A DNA stretch of 33,587 bases from Coriobacteriia bacterium (GTDB lineage Bacteria > Actinomycetota > Coriobacteriia > Anaerosomatales > SLCP01), in NCBI GenBank assembly GCA_014859265.1, contig JACUUN010000017.1, positions 1-33,587 on the forward strand, given 5' to 3'. This document shows, piece after piece, positions 8,405 through 17,946 of the stretch. Below the pieces are notes generated by a model that made no database searches, was not told the DNA's origin, and saw only the letters and a list, made by a program, of their open reading frames with translations. Position numbers and translations under genes: made by a program. How positions within the stretch are numbered: the stretch's first letter is position 1; every line of letters starts with the position of its first letter.

Positions 8405-9469
8405 ATGAGCATCATCGACGAACTCGAATCCTTGAAAGCCGAGACGCTCGCGCGCATCGCAGACGCGGCAGACCTCGCCGTGCTCGACGCGGTGCGGGTG
8501 GAGGTCCTCGGCAAGAAGGGTTCACTCACCGGGGTCTTGAGGGGTCTAGGCGCGCTGCCTGCCGAGGACCGGCCTGCGGTGGGTAAAGCCTCCAACGAGG
8601 TCCGCACGGCGCTCGAGCAGGCACTCGATGAGCGCAAGGCGCTTCTGGCCGATGTCGCGCTCTCCGCGCGCGTGGCCGCCGACGCAATCGATGTGACCCT
8701 TCCCGGACGCAAGCGGCTGCCCGGACGCAAGCATCTCATCAACCAGATCACCGACGAGGTTGTCGACATCTTCACCGGGCTCGGCTACGCAGTTGCCGAG
8801 GGCCCCGAGGCCGAGCTGGACTACTACAACTTCACCGCGCTCAACCACCCGCCCACTCATCCGGCGCGCTCGGCGACGGACACCTTCTACGTTCGCGATC
8901 TCTCCGAGGAGGTCCCGGGCCAGACCGGTCCCGTCACCGATGTGCTGCTGCGGACACACACGAGCCCGGTGCAGGTCCGGGTGATGGAGCGCCAAAAGCC
9001 GCCGGTCTACGTCATCGTGCCCGGCCGGGTGTACCGGCGCGACATCGCCGACCCGAGCCACCTGCCTCAGTTCCACCAGATCGAGGGCCTCGCGGTCGAT
9101 GAGGGCATCACCTTCGGCGACCTCAAGGGCACGCTCGACTACGTGTGCAAGGAGCTCTTCGGCAAGGACCGCAAGACGCGCTTCCGTCCGCACTTCTTCC
9201 CGTTCACGGAGCCGAGTGCGGAGGTCGACGTCTCGTGCGGCATCTGCGCGGGCTCGGGGTGCCGCTTCTGCAAGTACACCGGCTGGCAGGAGATCCTCGG
9301 CTGCGGCATGGTCGACCCCAACGTCTTCGGCTACGTCGATATCGATCCCGAAGTGCACACCGGATTCGCCTTCGGCATGGGTGTGGAGCGTATCGCCGCC
9401 CTGCGCTACGACATTCCCGACCTCCGCATGCTCGTCGAGGGGGACATGCGTTTCTTGAGGCAGTTCTAG
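8405..9469 (+). CDS. pheS: Phenylalanine-tRNA ligase alpha subunit
   Basis: 'MSIIDELESLKAETLARI...'; 'LNHPPTHPARSATDTFYV'; 'GCGMVDPNVFGYVDIDPEVHTGFAFGMGVERIA'. Confidence 0.96.
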   Translation: MSIIDELESLKAETLARIADAADLAVLDAVRVEVLGKKGSLTGVLRGLGALPAEDRPAVGKASNEVRTALEQALDERKALLADVALSARVAADAIDVTLPGRKRLPGRKHLINQITDEVVDIFTGLGYAVAEGPEAELDYYNFTALNHPPTHPARSATDTFYVRDLSEEVPGQTGPVTDVLLRTHTSPVQVRVMERQKPPVYVIVPGRVYRRDIADPSHLPQFHQIEGLAVDEGITFGDLKGTLDYVCKELFGKDRKTRFRPHFFPFTEPSAEVDVSCGICAGSGCRFCKYTGWQEILGCGMVDPNVFGYVDIDPEVHTGFAFGMGVERIAALRYDIPDLRMLVEGDMRFLRQF

Positions 9470-9523
9470 GTCCGCCGAACCCGCATGGTCTCCCGCACCT
9501 GATACGAAAGGACGAATGCCGAG

Positions 9524-11944
9524 ATGCACGTCTCGATGAAATGGCTCAAAGAACTCGTGGACGTCGACCTCACCGTCGAGGAGCTGGTCGATCGGCTCGA
9601 CATGACCGGTACCGCTGTCGAGTCGGTGCGTTCGGTCGGCGAGGGGATGGAGGGAATCGTGGTGGGCTCGGTGCTCGTCAAGGAGCCACACCCGGACGCC
9701 GACAAGCTGTCGTACTGCTCGGTCGATGTCGGGGCGGGCGAGCCGCTTCGCATCGTTTGCGGCGCGACGAACTTCGAGGCGGGTGACCGGGTCCCGGTTG
9801 CGTGCGTCGGCGCGACCCTGCCCGGTGGTTTCACCATCAAGAAGACGAAGCTTCGCGGCGCGGTGAGCGAGGGCATGATGTGCTCCGCTCCCGAGCTGGG
9901 GCTCGGCGGCGACGCGGGCGGCCTGCTCGTGCTGCCGCCTGATACTCCGGTCGGCATGGCGTTCGGCGAGTACCTCGGCCAGGCCGACACCATCATCGAG
10001 CTCGAGGTCACCCCCAACCGGCCGGACTGCCTCTCGATAGCCGGCGTCGCGCGTGAGGTCGCCGCTATCACCGGTAAGCAGGCGACGGTGCCCGCCTCCG
10101 TGCCCGCCGAGTCCGGAGCACCGGCACACCGGGCGGTCAGCGTCGAGATCGCTGACCCCGATCTGTGCCCCCGCTACACCGCCCGGCTCATCCGCGGAGT
10201 GAAGATCGGCCCGTCGCCCGAGTGGCTTACCGAGCGCGTGACCGCGTCCGGCGCGCGGCCGGTGAGTAACATCGTCGACATCACCAACCTCGTCATGTTC
10301 GAGCTCGGCCAGCCGCTGCACGCGTTCGATGCGGCAACCCTCGCCGTACGCGATGGCGTGGCGGCCGTGACGGTCCGCCGTGCACGCAACGGCGAGCGTC
10401 TCACTACGCTCGACGGTCAGGAGCGGGTGCTCGACTCCGAGATGCTCGTCATCGCCGATGACAGCGGCGCGATCGCACTCGCGGGAGTGATGGGTGGCGA
10501 GAACACCGAGGTCTCCGGGCAGACCGTCGACATCCTTCTCGAGTCGGCGTGCTTCGAGCCGACCTCGACAAGCCGCACGAGCCGCTCCCTCGGGCTGATC
10601 TCCGAGGCGTCGACCCGCTTCGAGCGCGGTGTGGACCCCGAGGGCTGTGTTCGCGCTGCTGACCGGGCAGCAGCGCTGATGGCGGAGATCGCCGGCGGGA
10701 CCGTCGCGCCCGGCGTGGTCGATGTCTACCCCATGCCGGCCGCCCCGCGCGAGCTCGAGTTGCGCGTCAGCCGGATGAACGCGATCCTCGGCACGGACAT
10801 CTCCGCGACTGAAGCGGGCAGGATCCTGGCGGCCCTCGGACTCGGCGTGGAGACGTACAACGATGGCGACACGCTTCGCATTACCGTCCCGACGTTCCGC
10901 CCGGACCTCGAGCGTGAGATCGATTTTGTGGAGGAGGTCGTGCGCGTCTGGGGCATGGAGCGGGTGCCGGTCACGCTGCCGGCCGGCCGGGGCCGCATCG
11001 GCCGGCTCACAGCGCACCAGCGCTGGATGCGGCGCATCGACGCTACCATGCGCGCCGCGGGCCTGAACGAGACGATGACGTACTCCTTCGTCGATTCGGC
11101 CGACCTCGGCCGCGTCCGCATGACCGTGCCCGACGACGGCCTGCTCGTCGAACTCGTGAATCCGATGTCCGAGGAGCAGGCGGTGATGCGCACCTCGCTC
11201 CTGCCCGGTCTGCTGCGCTCGGTCTCCTACAACCAGCGCCGCGGTGTTCCCGATGTGCACCTCTACGAGATCGGGACGGTCTTTTCGACGAGCCCAGGCC
11301 GCAAGCTCCCGCGCGAGCACGGAGCTGTCGGTGGCGTGATGGCCGGCCTATGGTCCCGCCCGGGCTGGACCGGCGATGATCATCCGCTCGACTTCTTCGA
11401 CGGCAAGGGCGTCATCGAGGCGCTCGCCGAGGACCTCTCGCCCCGCCACTTCCAGGTACGCCCTGCCGATCTGCCCTGGCTCCAGCCGGGACGCAGCGCC
11501 GAGGTGCTCCTCGACAGCAAGGTCGCGGGCTGGCTCGGCGAGGTCCATCCGTCGGTCGCGGCAGCCTTCGAGGCCGATGCGCCGGTGGTCGCCTTCGAGC
11601 TCGACGTCGAGGTGCTGCTCTCGACCGCCCGGGCAGTGAGGACGTACACCGAGGTCCCGCGCCATCCTGCGGTGACACTCGACGTGGCGCTCGTGGTCGA
11701 CGAGTCGGTGAGTGTCGAGCGCGTCGAGCAGGCGATCCGCAAGGCGGGAGGCGTGCTGCTCGACACGGTGCGGCTCTTCGACGTGTACCGCGGTTTGGGT
11801 GTCCCCGAGGGTTCGAAGTCGCTCGCCTGGGCGCTCTCGTACCGCGTGCCGGACCGCACACTCACCGACGAGGAGGTCCGCCCCGTCCACGAGAAGCTGC
11901 TGCGTAAGGTATGCGGTGCGGTGGGGGCCGAACTGCGTTCATAG
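9524..11944 (+). CDS. pheT: Phenylalanine-tRNA ligase beta subunit
   Basis: 'MHVSMKWLKELVDVDLTVEELVDRLDMTGTAVE'; tRNA-binding, B3/B4, B5 and ferredoxin-like anticodon-binding regions; follows pheS. Confidence 0.96.
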   Translation: MHVSMKWLKELVDVDLTVEELVDRLDMTGTAVESVRSVGEGMEGIVVGSVLVKEPHPDADKLSYCSVDVGAGEPLRIVCGATNFEAGDRVPVACVGATLPGGFTIKKTKLRGAVSEGMMCSAPELGLGGDAGGLLVLPPDTPVGMAFGEYLGQADTIIELEVTPNRPDCLSIAGVAREVAAITGKQATVPASVPAESGAPAHRAVSVEIADPDLCPRYTARLIRGVKIGPSPEWLTERVTASGARPVSNIVDITNLVMFELGQPLHAFDAATLAVRDGVAAVTVRRARNGERLTTLDGQERVLDSEMLVIADDSGAIALAGVMGGENTEVSGQTVDILLESACFEPTSTSRTSRSLGLISEASTRFERGVDPEGCVRAADRAAALMAEIAGGTVAPGVVDVYPMPAAPRELELRVSRMNAILGTDISATEAGRILAALGLGVETYNDGDTLRITVPTFRPDLEREIDFVEEVVRVWGMERVPVTLPAGRGRIGRLTAHQRWMRRIDATMRAAGLNETMTYSFVDSADLGRVRMTVPDDGLLVELVNPMSEEQAVMRTSLLPGLLRSVSYNQRRGVPDVHLYEIGTVFSTSPGRKLPREHGAVGGVMAGLWSRPGWTGDDHPLDFFDGKGVIEALAEDLSPRHFQVRPADLPWLQPGRSAEVLLDSKVAGWLGEVHPSVAAAFEADAPVVAFELDVEVLLSTARAVRTYTEVPRHPAVTLDVALVVDESVSVERVEQAIRKAGGVLLDTVRLFDVYRGLGVPEGSKSLAWALSYRVPDRTLTDEEVRPVHEKLLRKVCGAVGAELRS

Positions 11945-12004
11945 TGGATGTGGGCTCCTGCCAAATGCAATCATAACGCATACAGGTATCAATAGATAAG
12001 AGAT

Positions 12005-12047
12005 AACCGCATCAGAGTTGACGCATATGCGGTTGCACCGCTATCAT
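12005..12047 (+). promoter_or_regulatory. arg operon promoter with overlapping inverted repeat
   Basis: TTGACG (12018-12023) - 18 nt - TATCAT (12042-12047); AACCGCAT (12005-12012) / ATGCGGTT (12027-12034) inverted repeat overlaps the -35 region. Possible ArgR site. Confidence 0.5.
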
Positions 12048-12079
12048 CTCACCACGGGCCGATAGGGAGAGGATGAGCG

Positions 12080-13120
12080 GTGATCGACATCGCGATCGTA
12101 GGAGCACCGGGATATGCGGGAGCCGAGATCACGCGGCTCGTCGCTGGCCACCCGAAGTTCCGCCCGGTGATACTCACCTCGGCGGCGGCGGCAGGACGGC
12201 GGGTCGGTGATGTCTACCCGAGCCTGGCACCTTACGTTGACGCAGTCTACGTGGAGTTCGACGCGGCGGTCATCGCATCGCGATGCAAGGTCGCCTTCCT
12301 GGCAGTGCCGCACACGGCCGCTCTTGAGATAGCCCCCGTGCTGCTCGAGGCTCACATGACCGTCATCGATGCGTCTGCGGACTTCCGCCTCAAGGACCCC
12401 ACTGTCTACGAGCAGTGGTACGGGGTGGCACACACCCAACACGACCTGCTGGCCGAGGCGGTCTACGGCCTGCCCGAGCTCGACCGTTCGACTCTGCCCG
12501 GTGCGCGCCTCGTCGCTTGCCCGGGCTGCTATCCGACTGCCGCGCTTCTCGCCGCTGCACCCGCGCTCGGAAGCGGCATCGCGCGCGCCGACCGCGTCAT
12601 CGTCGATGCGAAGTCGGGAGTATCGGGCGCCGGCAGGACTCCGGGTCCGGGCACGCACTTTCCGGCGGTCAACGAGTCGCTCGCGCCGTATAAGGTGACC
12701 TCACACCGCCACACGCCCGAGATCGAACAGGGACTCTCGCTCGTCTCGGGGGTCGAGACCCGGGTCGTATTCACGCCCCATCTCGTGCCGATGACCCGCG
12801 GCCTGCTCGCCACGGTCTACCTCGATCTGGCCGAGGCGATTTCCGATGCCGACGCGGTCGCGCTCTACCGGGAGCGCTATCGCGGCGAGCCGTTCGTGAC
12901 CGTGCACGAGGCCGGACGCATGCCGACCACCCTCGAGGTCCGGGGCTCCAACCGCGCCCACATCGGCATCGTCGTCGACCAGCGCGCAGGTGTGCTCATC
13001 GTCGCGTGCGCCATCGACAACCTCGTGAAGGGGGCGGCTGGCCAGGCAATCCAGTGCGCGAACATCGTTCTCGGCATCGAAGAGACTGCAGGGCTCGACG
13101 TGCCGGTCCCGGTAGTGTGA
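12080..13120 (+). CDS. argC: N-acetyl-gamma-glutamyl-phosphate reductase
   Basis: 'IAIVGAPGYAGAEITRLV', 'LVACPGCYPTAALLAAAP'. Confidence 0.95.
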   Translation: MIDIAIVGAPGYAGAEITRLVAGHPKFRPVILTSAAAAGRRVGDVYPSLAPYVDAVYVEFDAAVIASRCKVAFLAVPHTAALEIAPVLLEAHMTVIDASADFRLKDPTVYEQWYGVAHTQHDLLAEAVYGLPELDRSTLPGARLVACPGCYPTAALLAAAPALGSGIARADRVIVDAKSGVSGAGRTPGPGTHFPAVNESLAPYKVTSHRHTPEIEQGLSLVSGVETRVVFTPHLVPMTRGLLATVYLDLAEAISDADAVALYRERYRGEPFVTVHEAGRMPTTLEVRGSNRAHIGIVVDQRAGVLIVACAIDNLVKGAAGQAIQCANIVLGIEETAGLDVPVPVV

Positions 13121-13125
13121 GCGGC

Positions 13126-14358
13126 ATGTCGGGGCAGGTATACGACATCTCACCAGCCGAAGGGGGCGTGCTCGCGCCCGCGGGGTTTGCGGCTGCGGGC
13201 GTGGCCGCCGGCATCAAGAAGCGCCCCGGCGCCCGCGATGTGTGCGTGCTCGACGCCGGCACGCCGGTGCCCTCCGCGGCGGTCTTCACCGTCAATACCA
13301 TGGCCGCGCCCCCCGTCGAGGTGAGCCGCGCGGCCCTCGCCGACGGGCTGCTGCGCGCATGGGTCATCAACGCCGGCAACGCCAACGCCTGCACCGGAGA
13401 GCCCGGGCTGGCCGATGCGCGGGCCATGGCGGCGAGGGCCGCCGCGGCGTTCGGCTGCGACCCGTCGGATGTCGGTGTGGCCTCGACCGGCGTCATCGGC
13501 GTGCCGCTGCCGATGGACCGCGCGCTCGCGGGTATCGAGGACGCGGCTGGCGCGCTCGGTACCTCGGCGGAGCACGATACCGCGGCGGCGGAAGCCATCA
13601 TGACCACCGACACCTTCGTCAAGCAGGCCGCATTCGCCATCGAGGTCGACACCACCGTCTACACGGTGGGCGGCATGGCGAAGGGCAGCGGGATGATCGA
13701 GCCCAACATGGCCACGATGCTCGCCTTCGTCACCACCGACGCGCCACTGACCCCCGGGGCGTGCAGCGCACTCCTCGGCACAGCTGTGGCGTCCACCTTC
13801 AACCGGATCACCGTCGACGGCGACACGTCGACCAACGATACGTGCGCGCTCATGGCGAGCGGTGCTGCAGGCGGCGAGTCCATCGGCCCAGGTCATCCGC
13901 ACCTGCCCGCTATCGCCGCCGCGATCACCCGCACCTGCGCCGAGCTCGCCCGCATGATCGTGCGCGACGGCGAGGGGGCGACCAAGCTCGTCGAGGTCAC
14001 GGTTTGCGGCGCGGCGAGCGAGCAGGATGCCGAGGCGGCAGCGCGCGAGATCGCGAACTCTCCGCTCTTCAAGACTGCGCTCTTCGGCCGCGACGCGAAC
14101 TGGGGCCGGGTCGCCATGGCTCTCGGCAACTCCGGTGTGGCCGTCGACCCCTCGCGGGTAGAGATCGTGTTCGCGGGTATCACCACCTGTGAGGGGGGCA
14201 CCGCGGTGGCGTTCAGCGAGGAGGAGGCGGCCAAGGCGCTCGCGCGCGATGAACTCGAGGTCAGGGTCGACCTGCACCTCGGCCCGGCCGAGGCGACGGT
14301 GCTCACATGCGACCTCACCTACGAGTACGTGCGTATCAACGGCGAGTACCGGACGTAG
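13126..14358 (+). CDS. argJ: Bifunctional glutamate N-acetyltransferase/amino-acid acetyltransferase
   Basis: 'GGMAKGSGMIEPNMATMLAF' (autocleavage region), 'VDGDTSTNDT', operon context. Confidence 0.95.
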   Translation: MSGQVYDISPAEGGVLAPAGFAAAGVAAGIKKRPGARDVCVLDAGTPVPSAAVFTVNTMAAPPVEVSRAALADGLLRAWVINAGNANACTGEPGLADARAMAARAAAAFGCDPSDVGVASTGVIGVPLPMDRALAGIEDAAGALGTSAEHDTAAAEAIMTTDTFVKQAAFAIEVDTTVYTVGGMAKGSGMIEPNMATMLAFVTTDAPLTPGACSALLGTAVASTFNRITVDGDTSTNDTCALMASGAAGGESIGPGHPHLPAIAAAITRTCAELARMIVRDGEGATKLVEVTVCGAASEQDAEAAAREIANSPLFKTALFGRDANWGRVAMALGNSGVAVDPSRVEIVFAGITTCEGGTAVAFSEEEAAKALARDELEVRVDLHLGPAEATVLTCDLTYEYVRINGEYRT

Positions 14359-14383
14359 GTGCCACGGAGTGAAGGACGAGGCG

Positions 14384-15301
14384 ATGGAACACCTGCTTCA
14401 GAAGGCCGAGACACTGACCGAAGCCCTGCCGTGGATCAAGCGCACCTGGGGCCGTACGGTCGTGCTCAAGTATGGTGGCGCCGCGATGACCGACCCCGAG
14501 CTCCGCGAGCACGTCGCGTCCGACATCGTGCTCATGAAGCTCGTGGGCGTGAATCCCGTGATAGTCCACGGGGGCGGACCGGCGATCACGTCGTACATGG
14601 AGCGCCTCGGCATGCCAGTGGAGTTCTTCGACGGCCTGCGCGTCACCAGCAGCGAGGCCATGGAGGTCGTGAAGATGGTGCTTGTCGGCAAGGTCAACAA
14701 GGACCTCGTCACCGCTATCAACGGCCACGGACGGCTCGCCGTCGGCATCGCCGGCGACGACGCGAACCTCATCAAGGCGCGCCCGATCTCCGACCGTCTC
14801 GGACGGGTCGGTGAGGTAACCGCGATCGACACGACGGTGGTACACAAACTCATCGCCGACGGCTTCATCCCGGTCATCGCGAGCGTAGCGATCGGTGAGG
14901 ACGGGGAGGCCTGCAATATCAACGCCGACCTCATCGCGGGCGAGCTCGCCGCTGCGCTCGACGCCGACAAGGTCATCTTCCTCACCGACGTCGACGGGTT
15001 GTACGAGGACTTCGAGGACAAGGACTCGCTCATCAGCGCGCTCTCGCTCGACGAGGTCGAGGAGATGATCGCCTACGACCGCCTCGCGAGCGGGATGATT
15101 CCCAAGGTCGCGGCGTGCGCACGCGCTCTCAGGGGCGGCGTCACCCGGGCGCACATCCTCAACGGTATGCTCCCGCACTCGCTGCTGCTCGAGGTCTACA
15201 CCGACAGCGGTGTCGGCACGATGATCACCCGCGGTGGCGAGAGCCTCGGCCTGCCTGACAACGGCACCTACACCGCCTACGAGGGCGAGGTGACTCTCTG
15301 A
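14384..15301 (+). CDS. argB: Acetylglutamate kinase
   Basis: 'VLKYGGAAMTDPELREHVASDIVLMKLVGVNPVIVHGGGPAI'. Confidence 0.95.
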   Translation: MEHLLQKAETLTEALPWIKRTWGRTVVLKYGGAAMTDPELREHVASDIVLMKLVGVNPVIVHGGGPAITSYMERLGMPVEFFDGLRVTSSEAMEVVKMVLVGKVNKDLVTAINGHGRLAVGIAGDDANLIKARPISDRLGRVGEVTAIDTTVVHKLIADGFIPVIASVAIGEDGEACNINADLIAGELAAALDADKVIFLTDVDGLYEDFEDKDSLISALSLDEVEEMIAYDRLASGMIPKVAACARALRGGVTRAHILNGMLPHSLLLEVYTDSGVGTMITRGGESLGLPDNGTYTAYEGEVTL

Positions 15302-15303
15302 TC

Positions 15304-16521
15304 ATGGGCGAGCGGTTCGACACTCTCGCAGCGAAGGACGCAGCCTTCGTCATGCCCACCTACACTCGCCAGCCCATCCTCTTCGTCGAGGGACGGGGGA
15401 TGCGCCTCTACGACGATGAGGGCCGCGAGTACCTCGACTTCGTCTCCGGCATCGGGGCGGTGAACCTCGGCCACGCGCACCCCGCGGTGACTGAGGCCGT
15501 ATGCCAGCAGGCATCGCGTCTCGTGCATGTGAGCAACCTCTACTACGTCGAGCAGCGCGCCGAGCTGGCCGAGGAGCTCTCCGCTCTCCTCGGCGGCGGC
15601 TGGAAGGCGTTCTTCTGCAACTCCGGAGCAGAGGCCTGCGAGGGAGCCATCAAGCTCGCCCGCCGGTGGGGGACCGCGCACAAGGGTCCGGATGCCACAT
15701 ACATCATCACCGCCGAGCGCAGCTTTCACGGGCGCACGCTCGCTGCGCTCGCGGCCACCGGACAGCCGTCCAAGCAAGAGGCGTTCGCGCCGCTGCCGAC
15801 CGGCTTCACTCACGTCCCGGTGAACGACTTCGCCGCGCTTGAGGCCCAGCTCGGCCGCACGGTGTGTGCGGTCATGCTCGAGGTCATCCAGGGCGAGGGC
15901 GGCGTGTACCCTTGCGATCTCGAGTACCTGAAGCAGGTGCGGCGCCTGTGTGACGAGCGTGGGGCGCTCCTCATCTTCGACGAGGTGCAGACCGGTTTCT
16001 GGCGCACCGGCGAGACCCCCTTCGCACATCAGGCGCTCGGGGTGAGGCCCGACGTAGTGGCGCTCGCCAAGGCGCTCGCCAACGGCCTTCCTGCGGGTGC
16101 GGTGATGGCGAACGGCACGGTGGCCGAGGCGTTCGCTCCGGGCGACCACGGATCGACCTTCGGCGGCGGCCCGGTGATCTGCGCGGCGGCGCGCGCGACC
16201 ATCGCCGCACTGCGCGACGAGGACCTTGGTGCCCGGTGCGCCCGCGACGGGGCCCATCTGCGCTCGGGGCTCGAGCAGCTCGCCCGCGAGACAGGTGCTA
16301 TCAGCGAGGTTCGCGGTCGGGGGCTCATGCTCGCGGCGCACTTCAACGCTCCGATTGCGGCAGGCCTGGTCGCGGCAGGCCTGGAGCGAGGTCTCGTTCT
16401 GAACAACATCGGGACGGATATCATGCGTTTTCTGCCCCCACTCGTGTGTGGAAAGGCCGAGATTGATACACTTTTGCACGTTCTGTCCGAGCTCATCGAA
16501 GACAGGGACGGTGCATCGTGA
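15304..16521 (+). CDS. argD: Acetylornithine aminotransferase
   Basis: PLP aminotransferase class III: 'FFCNSGAEACEGAIKLARRW', 'LIFDEVQTGFWRTG', 'HGSTFGGGPVICAAA'. Confidence 0.94.
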   Translation: MGERFDTLAAKDAAFVMPTYTRQPILFVEGRGMRLYDDEGREYLDFVSGIGAVNLGHAHPAVTEAVCQQASRLVHVSNLYYVEQRAELAEELSALLGGGWKAFFCNSGAEACEGAIKLARRWGTAHKGPDATYIITAERSFHGRTLAALAATGQPSKQEAFAPLPTGFTHVPVNDFAALEAQLGRTVCAVMLEVIQGEGGVYPCDLEYLKQVRRLCDERGALLIFDEVQTGFWRTGETPFAHQALGVRPDVVALAKALANGLPAGAVMANGTVAEAFAPGDHGSTFGGGPVICAAARATIAALRDEDLGARCARDGAHLRSGLEQLARETGAISEVRGRGLMLAAHFNAPIAAGLVAAGLERGLVLNNIGTDIMRFLPPLVCGKAEIDTLLHVLSELIEDRDGAS

Positions 16522-17453
16522 CGACTAGGCTCGCAGGCAGGGACCTTCTCACACTCGCAGACTTCTCACCGGCCGAGATACGGCTCGTGCTCGACACCGC
16601 GCACGCGCAAAAGGCCGCATGGGCGGCGGGGGAGCGCGACGCTCCGCTGGCAGGCATGGCTGTCGCACTCATCTTCGAGAAGCCCTCGGTGCGCACGAGG
16701 GTATCGTTCGAGATCGCGTGCACGCGCCTCGGCGCAACGCCCGTTGTTCTGTCCGGTCCGGACTCTGCCTTCTCGCGCGGTGAGACCGTGGCCGACACCG
16801 CGCGCGTGCTCGAGCGGTACTGCGAGGCGATCGTGCTCCGCACCTTCGAGCAGACCAAGCTTGATGAGGTCGCGCGCGTCGCCAGTGTACCGGTCGTGAA
16901 CTCGCTCTCCGATGACCACCACCCGTGCCAGGGCCTCGCCGATCTACTGACGATCGAGGAGCACCTCGGTCGCCTCGAGAGCGTTAAGCTCGCCTACGTC
17001 GGTGACGGCAACAACATGGCTCATACCTACCTGCACGGTGGGGCGCTCACCGGTATGGACGTGAGGATCGCCACACCGCCGGGTTTCGAGCCCTCGCCGG
17101 TCATCGTAGAGGAGGCGCGGGCGATCGCGGCCGGGACCGGCGCGCGTATCACCGTCATCCACGATGCCGCCGCTGCGGCATCAGGTGCCGACATCGTCGC
17201 AACCGACACCTGGGCCTCGATGGGCCAGGAGGACGAGCATGACGAGCGGCTTCGCGTGTTCGCCCCGTTCCGTGTGGACGAGACCCTCATGTCCTGCGGG
17301 GCCGACGGCGCGCTCTTCATCCACTGCCTGCCTGCCCACCGGGGCGAGGAGGTCACCGATGAGGTCATCGATTCGGAGTGCTCGGCCGTCTTCGACCAGG
17401 CCGAGAACCGGCTGCACGCGCAGAAAGCACTGCTGAGCCTGCTCTTGGGCTAG
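16518..17453 (+). CDS. argF: Ornithine carbamoyltransferase
   Basis: 'FEKPSVRTRVSFE', 'HPCQGLADLLTI', 'FIHCLPAHRGEEV'; GTG overlaps the argD stop (GTGA). Confidence 0.95.
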   Translation: MTTRLAGRDLLTLADFSPAEIRLVLDTAHAQKAAWAAGERDAPLAGMAVALIFEKPSVRTRVSFEIACTRLGATPVVLSGPDSAFSRGETVADTARVLERYCEAIVLRTFEQTKLDEVARVASVPVVNSLSDDHHPCQGLADLLTIEEHLGRLESVKLAYVGDGNNMAHTYLHGGALTGMDVRIATPPGFEPSPVIVEEARAIAAGTGARITVIHDAAAAASGADIVATDTWASMGQEDEHDERLRVFAPFRVDETLMSCGADGALFIHCLPAHRGEEVTDEVIDSECSAVFDQAENRLHAQKALLSLLLG

Positions 17454-17485
17454 GACACCCATCTCTACTGAGGGAGACGACGATC

Positions 17486-17917
17486 ATGAAGAAACGGGTC
17501 ATGCGACAGAGCGCGATCAGGCGCATCGTGCGCGCCGAGCGCGTACGTACCCAGCGCGACCTGGTGGACATGCTCAAAGCCGAGGGCTTCGTCTGCACAC
17601 AGGCCACCGTGTCGCGCGACGTCACCGAGATGGGTCTGCGCAAGCTGCCCGAGGGCGTGTACGTACTGGCCGAGGACCTGCACCTCCAGCGCATGATCTC
17701 CGAGCTCGTTGTGAGCGTGGTCGGCACCGGTGCACTCGTCCTCGTGAAGTCTACGCCCGGTACCGCACCAGGTGTCGCCGCTGCGCTTGACGGCGCCGAG
17801 CTTGACGGCGTGCTCGGCTCGATTGCGGGAGACGACACGATCCTTATCATCGCTGCCGATGAAGAGAGCGCAGTACGTATCCGTGAAGGCATCGAGAAGT
17901 TCCGTGGTGCCCGCTAG
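17486..17917 (+). CDS. argR: Arginine repressor
   Basis: 'RTQRDLVDMLKAEGFVCTQATVSRDVTEMGLRKLP' and C-terminal 'GTAPGVAAALDGAELDGVLGSIAGDDTILII'. Confidence 0.94.
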   Translation: MKKRVMRQSAIRRIVRAERVRTQRDLVDMLKAEGFVCTQATVSRDVTEMGLRKLPEGVYVLAEDLHLQRMISELVVSVVGTGALVLVKSTPGTAPGVAAALDGAELDGVLGSIAGDDTILIIAADEESAVRIREGIEKFRGAR

Positions 17918-17946
17918 TAGCGATCCGGCAGGAAGGGATCCCCAAA

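Noticed and set aside
8702-8733. CCCGGACGCAAG direct repeat inside pheS
   Set aside because: Encodes LPGRKRLPGRKH in a conserved PheS segment; short and coding, so no special function is inferred.
8546-11320. 924-aa minus-strand ORF antisense to pheS-pheT
   Set aside because: High-GC antisense shadow ORF with low-complexity R/A/E/H composition; the plus strand encodes unmistakable PheS/PheT.
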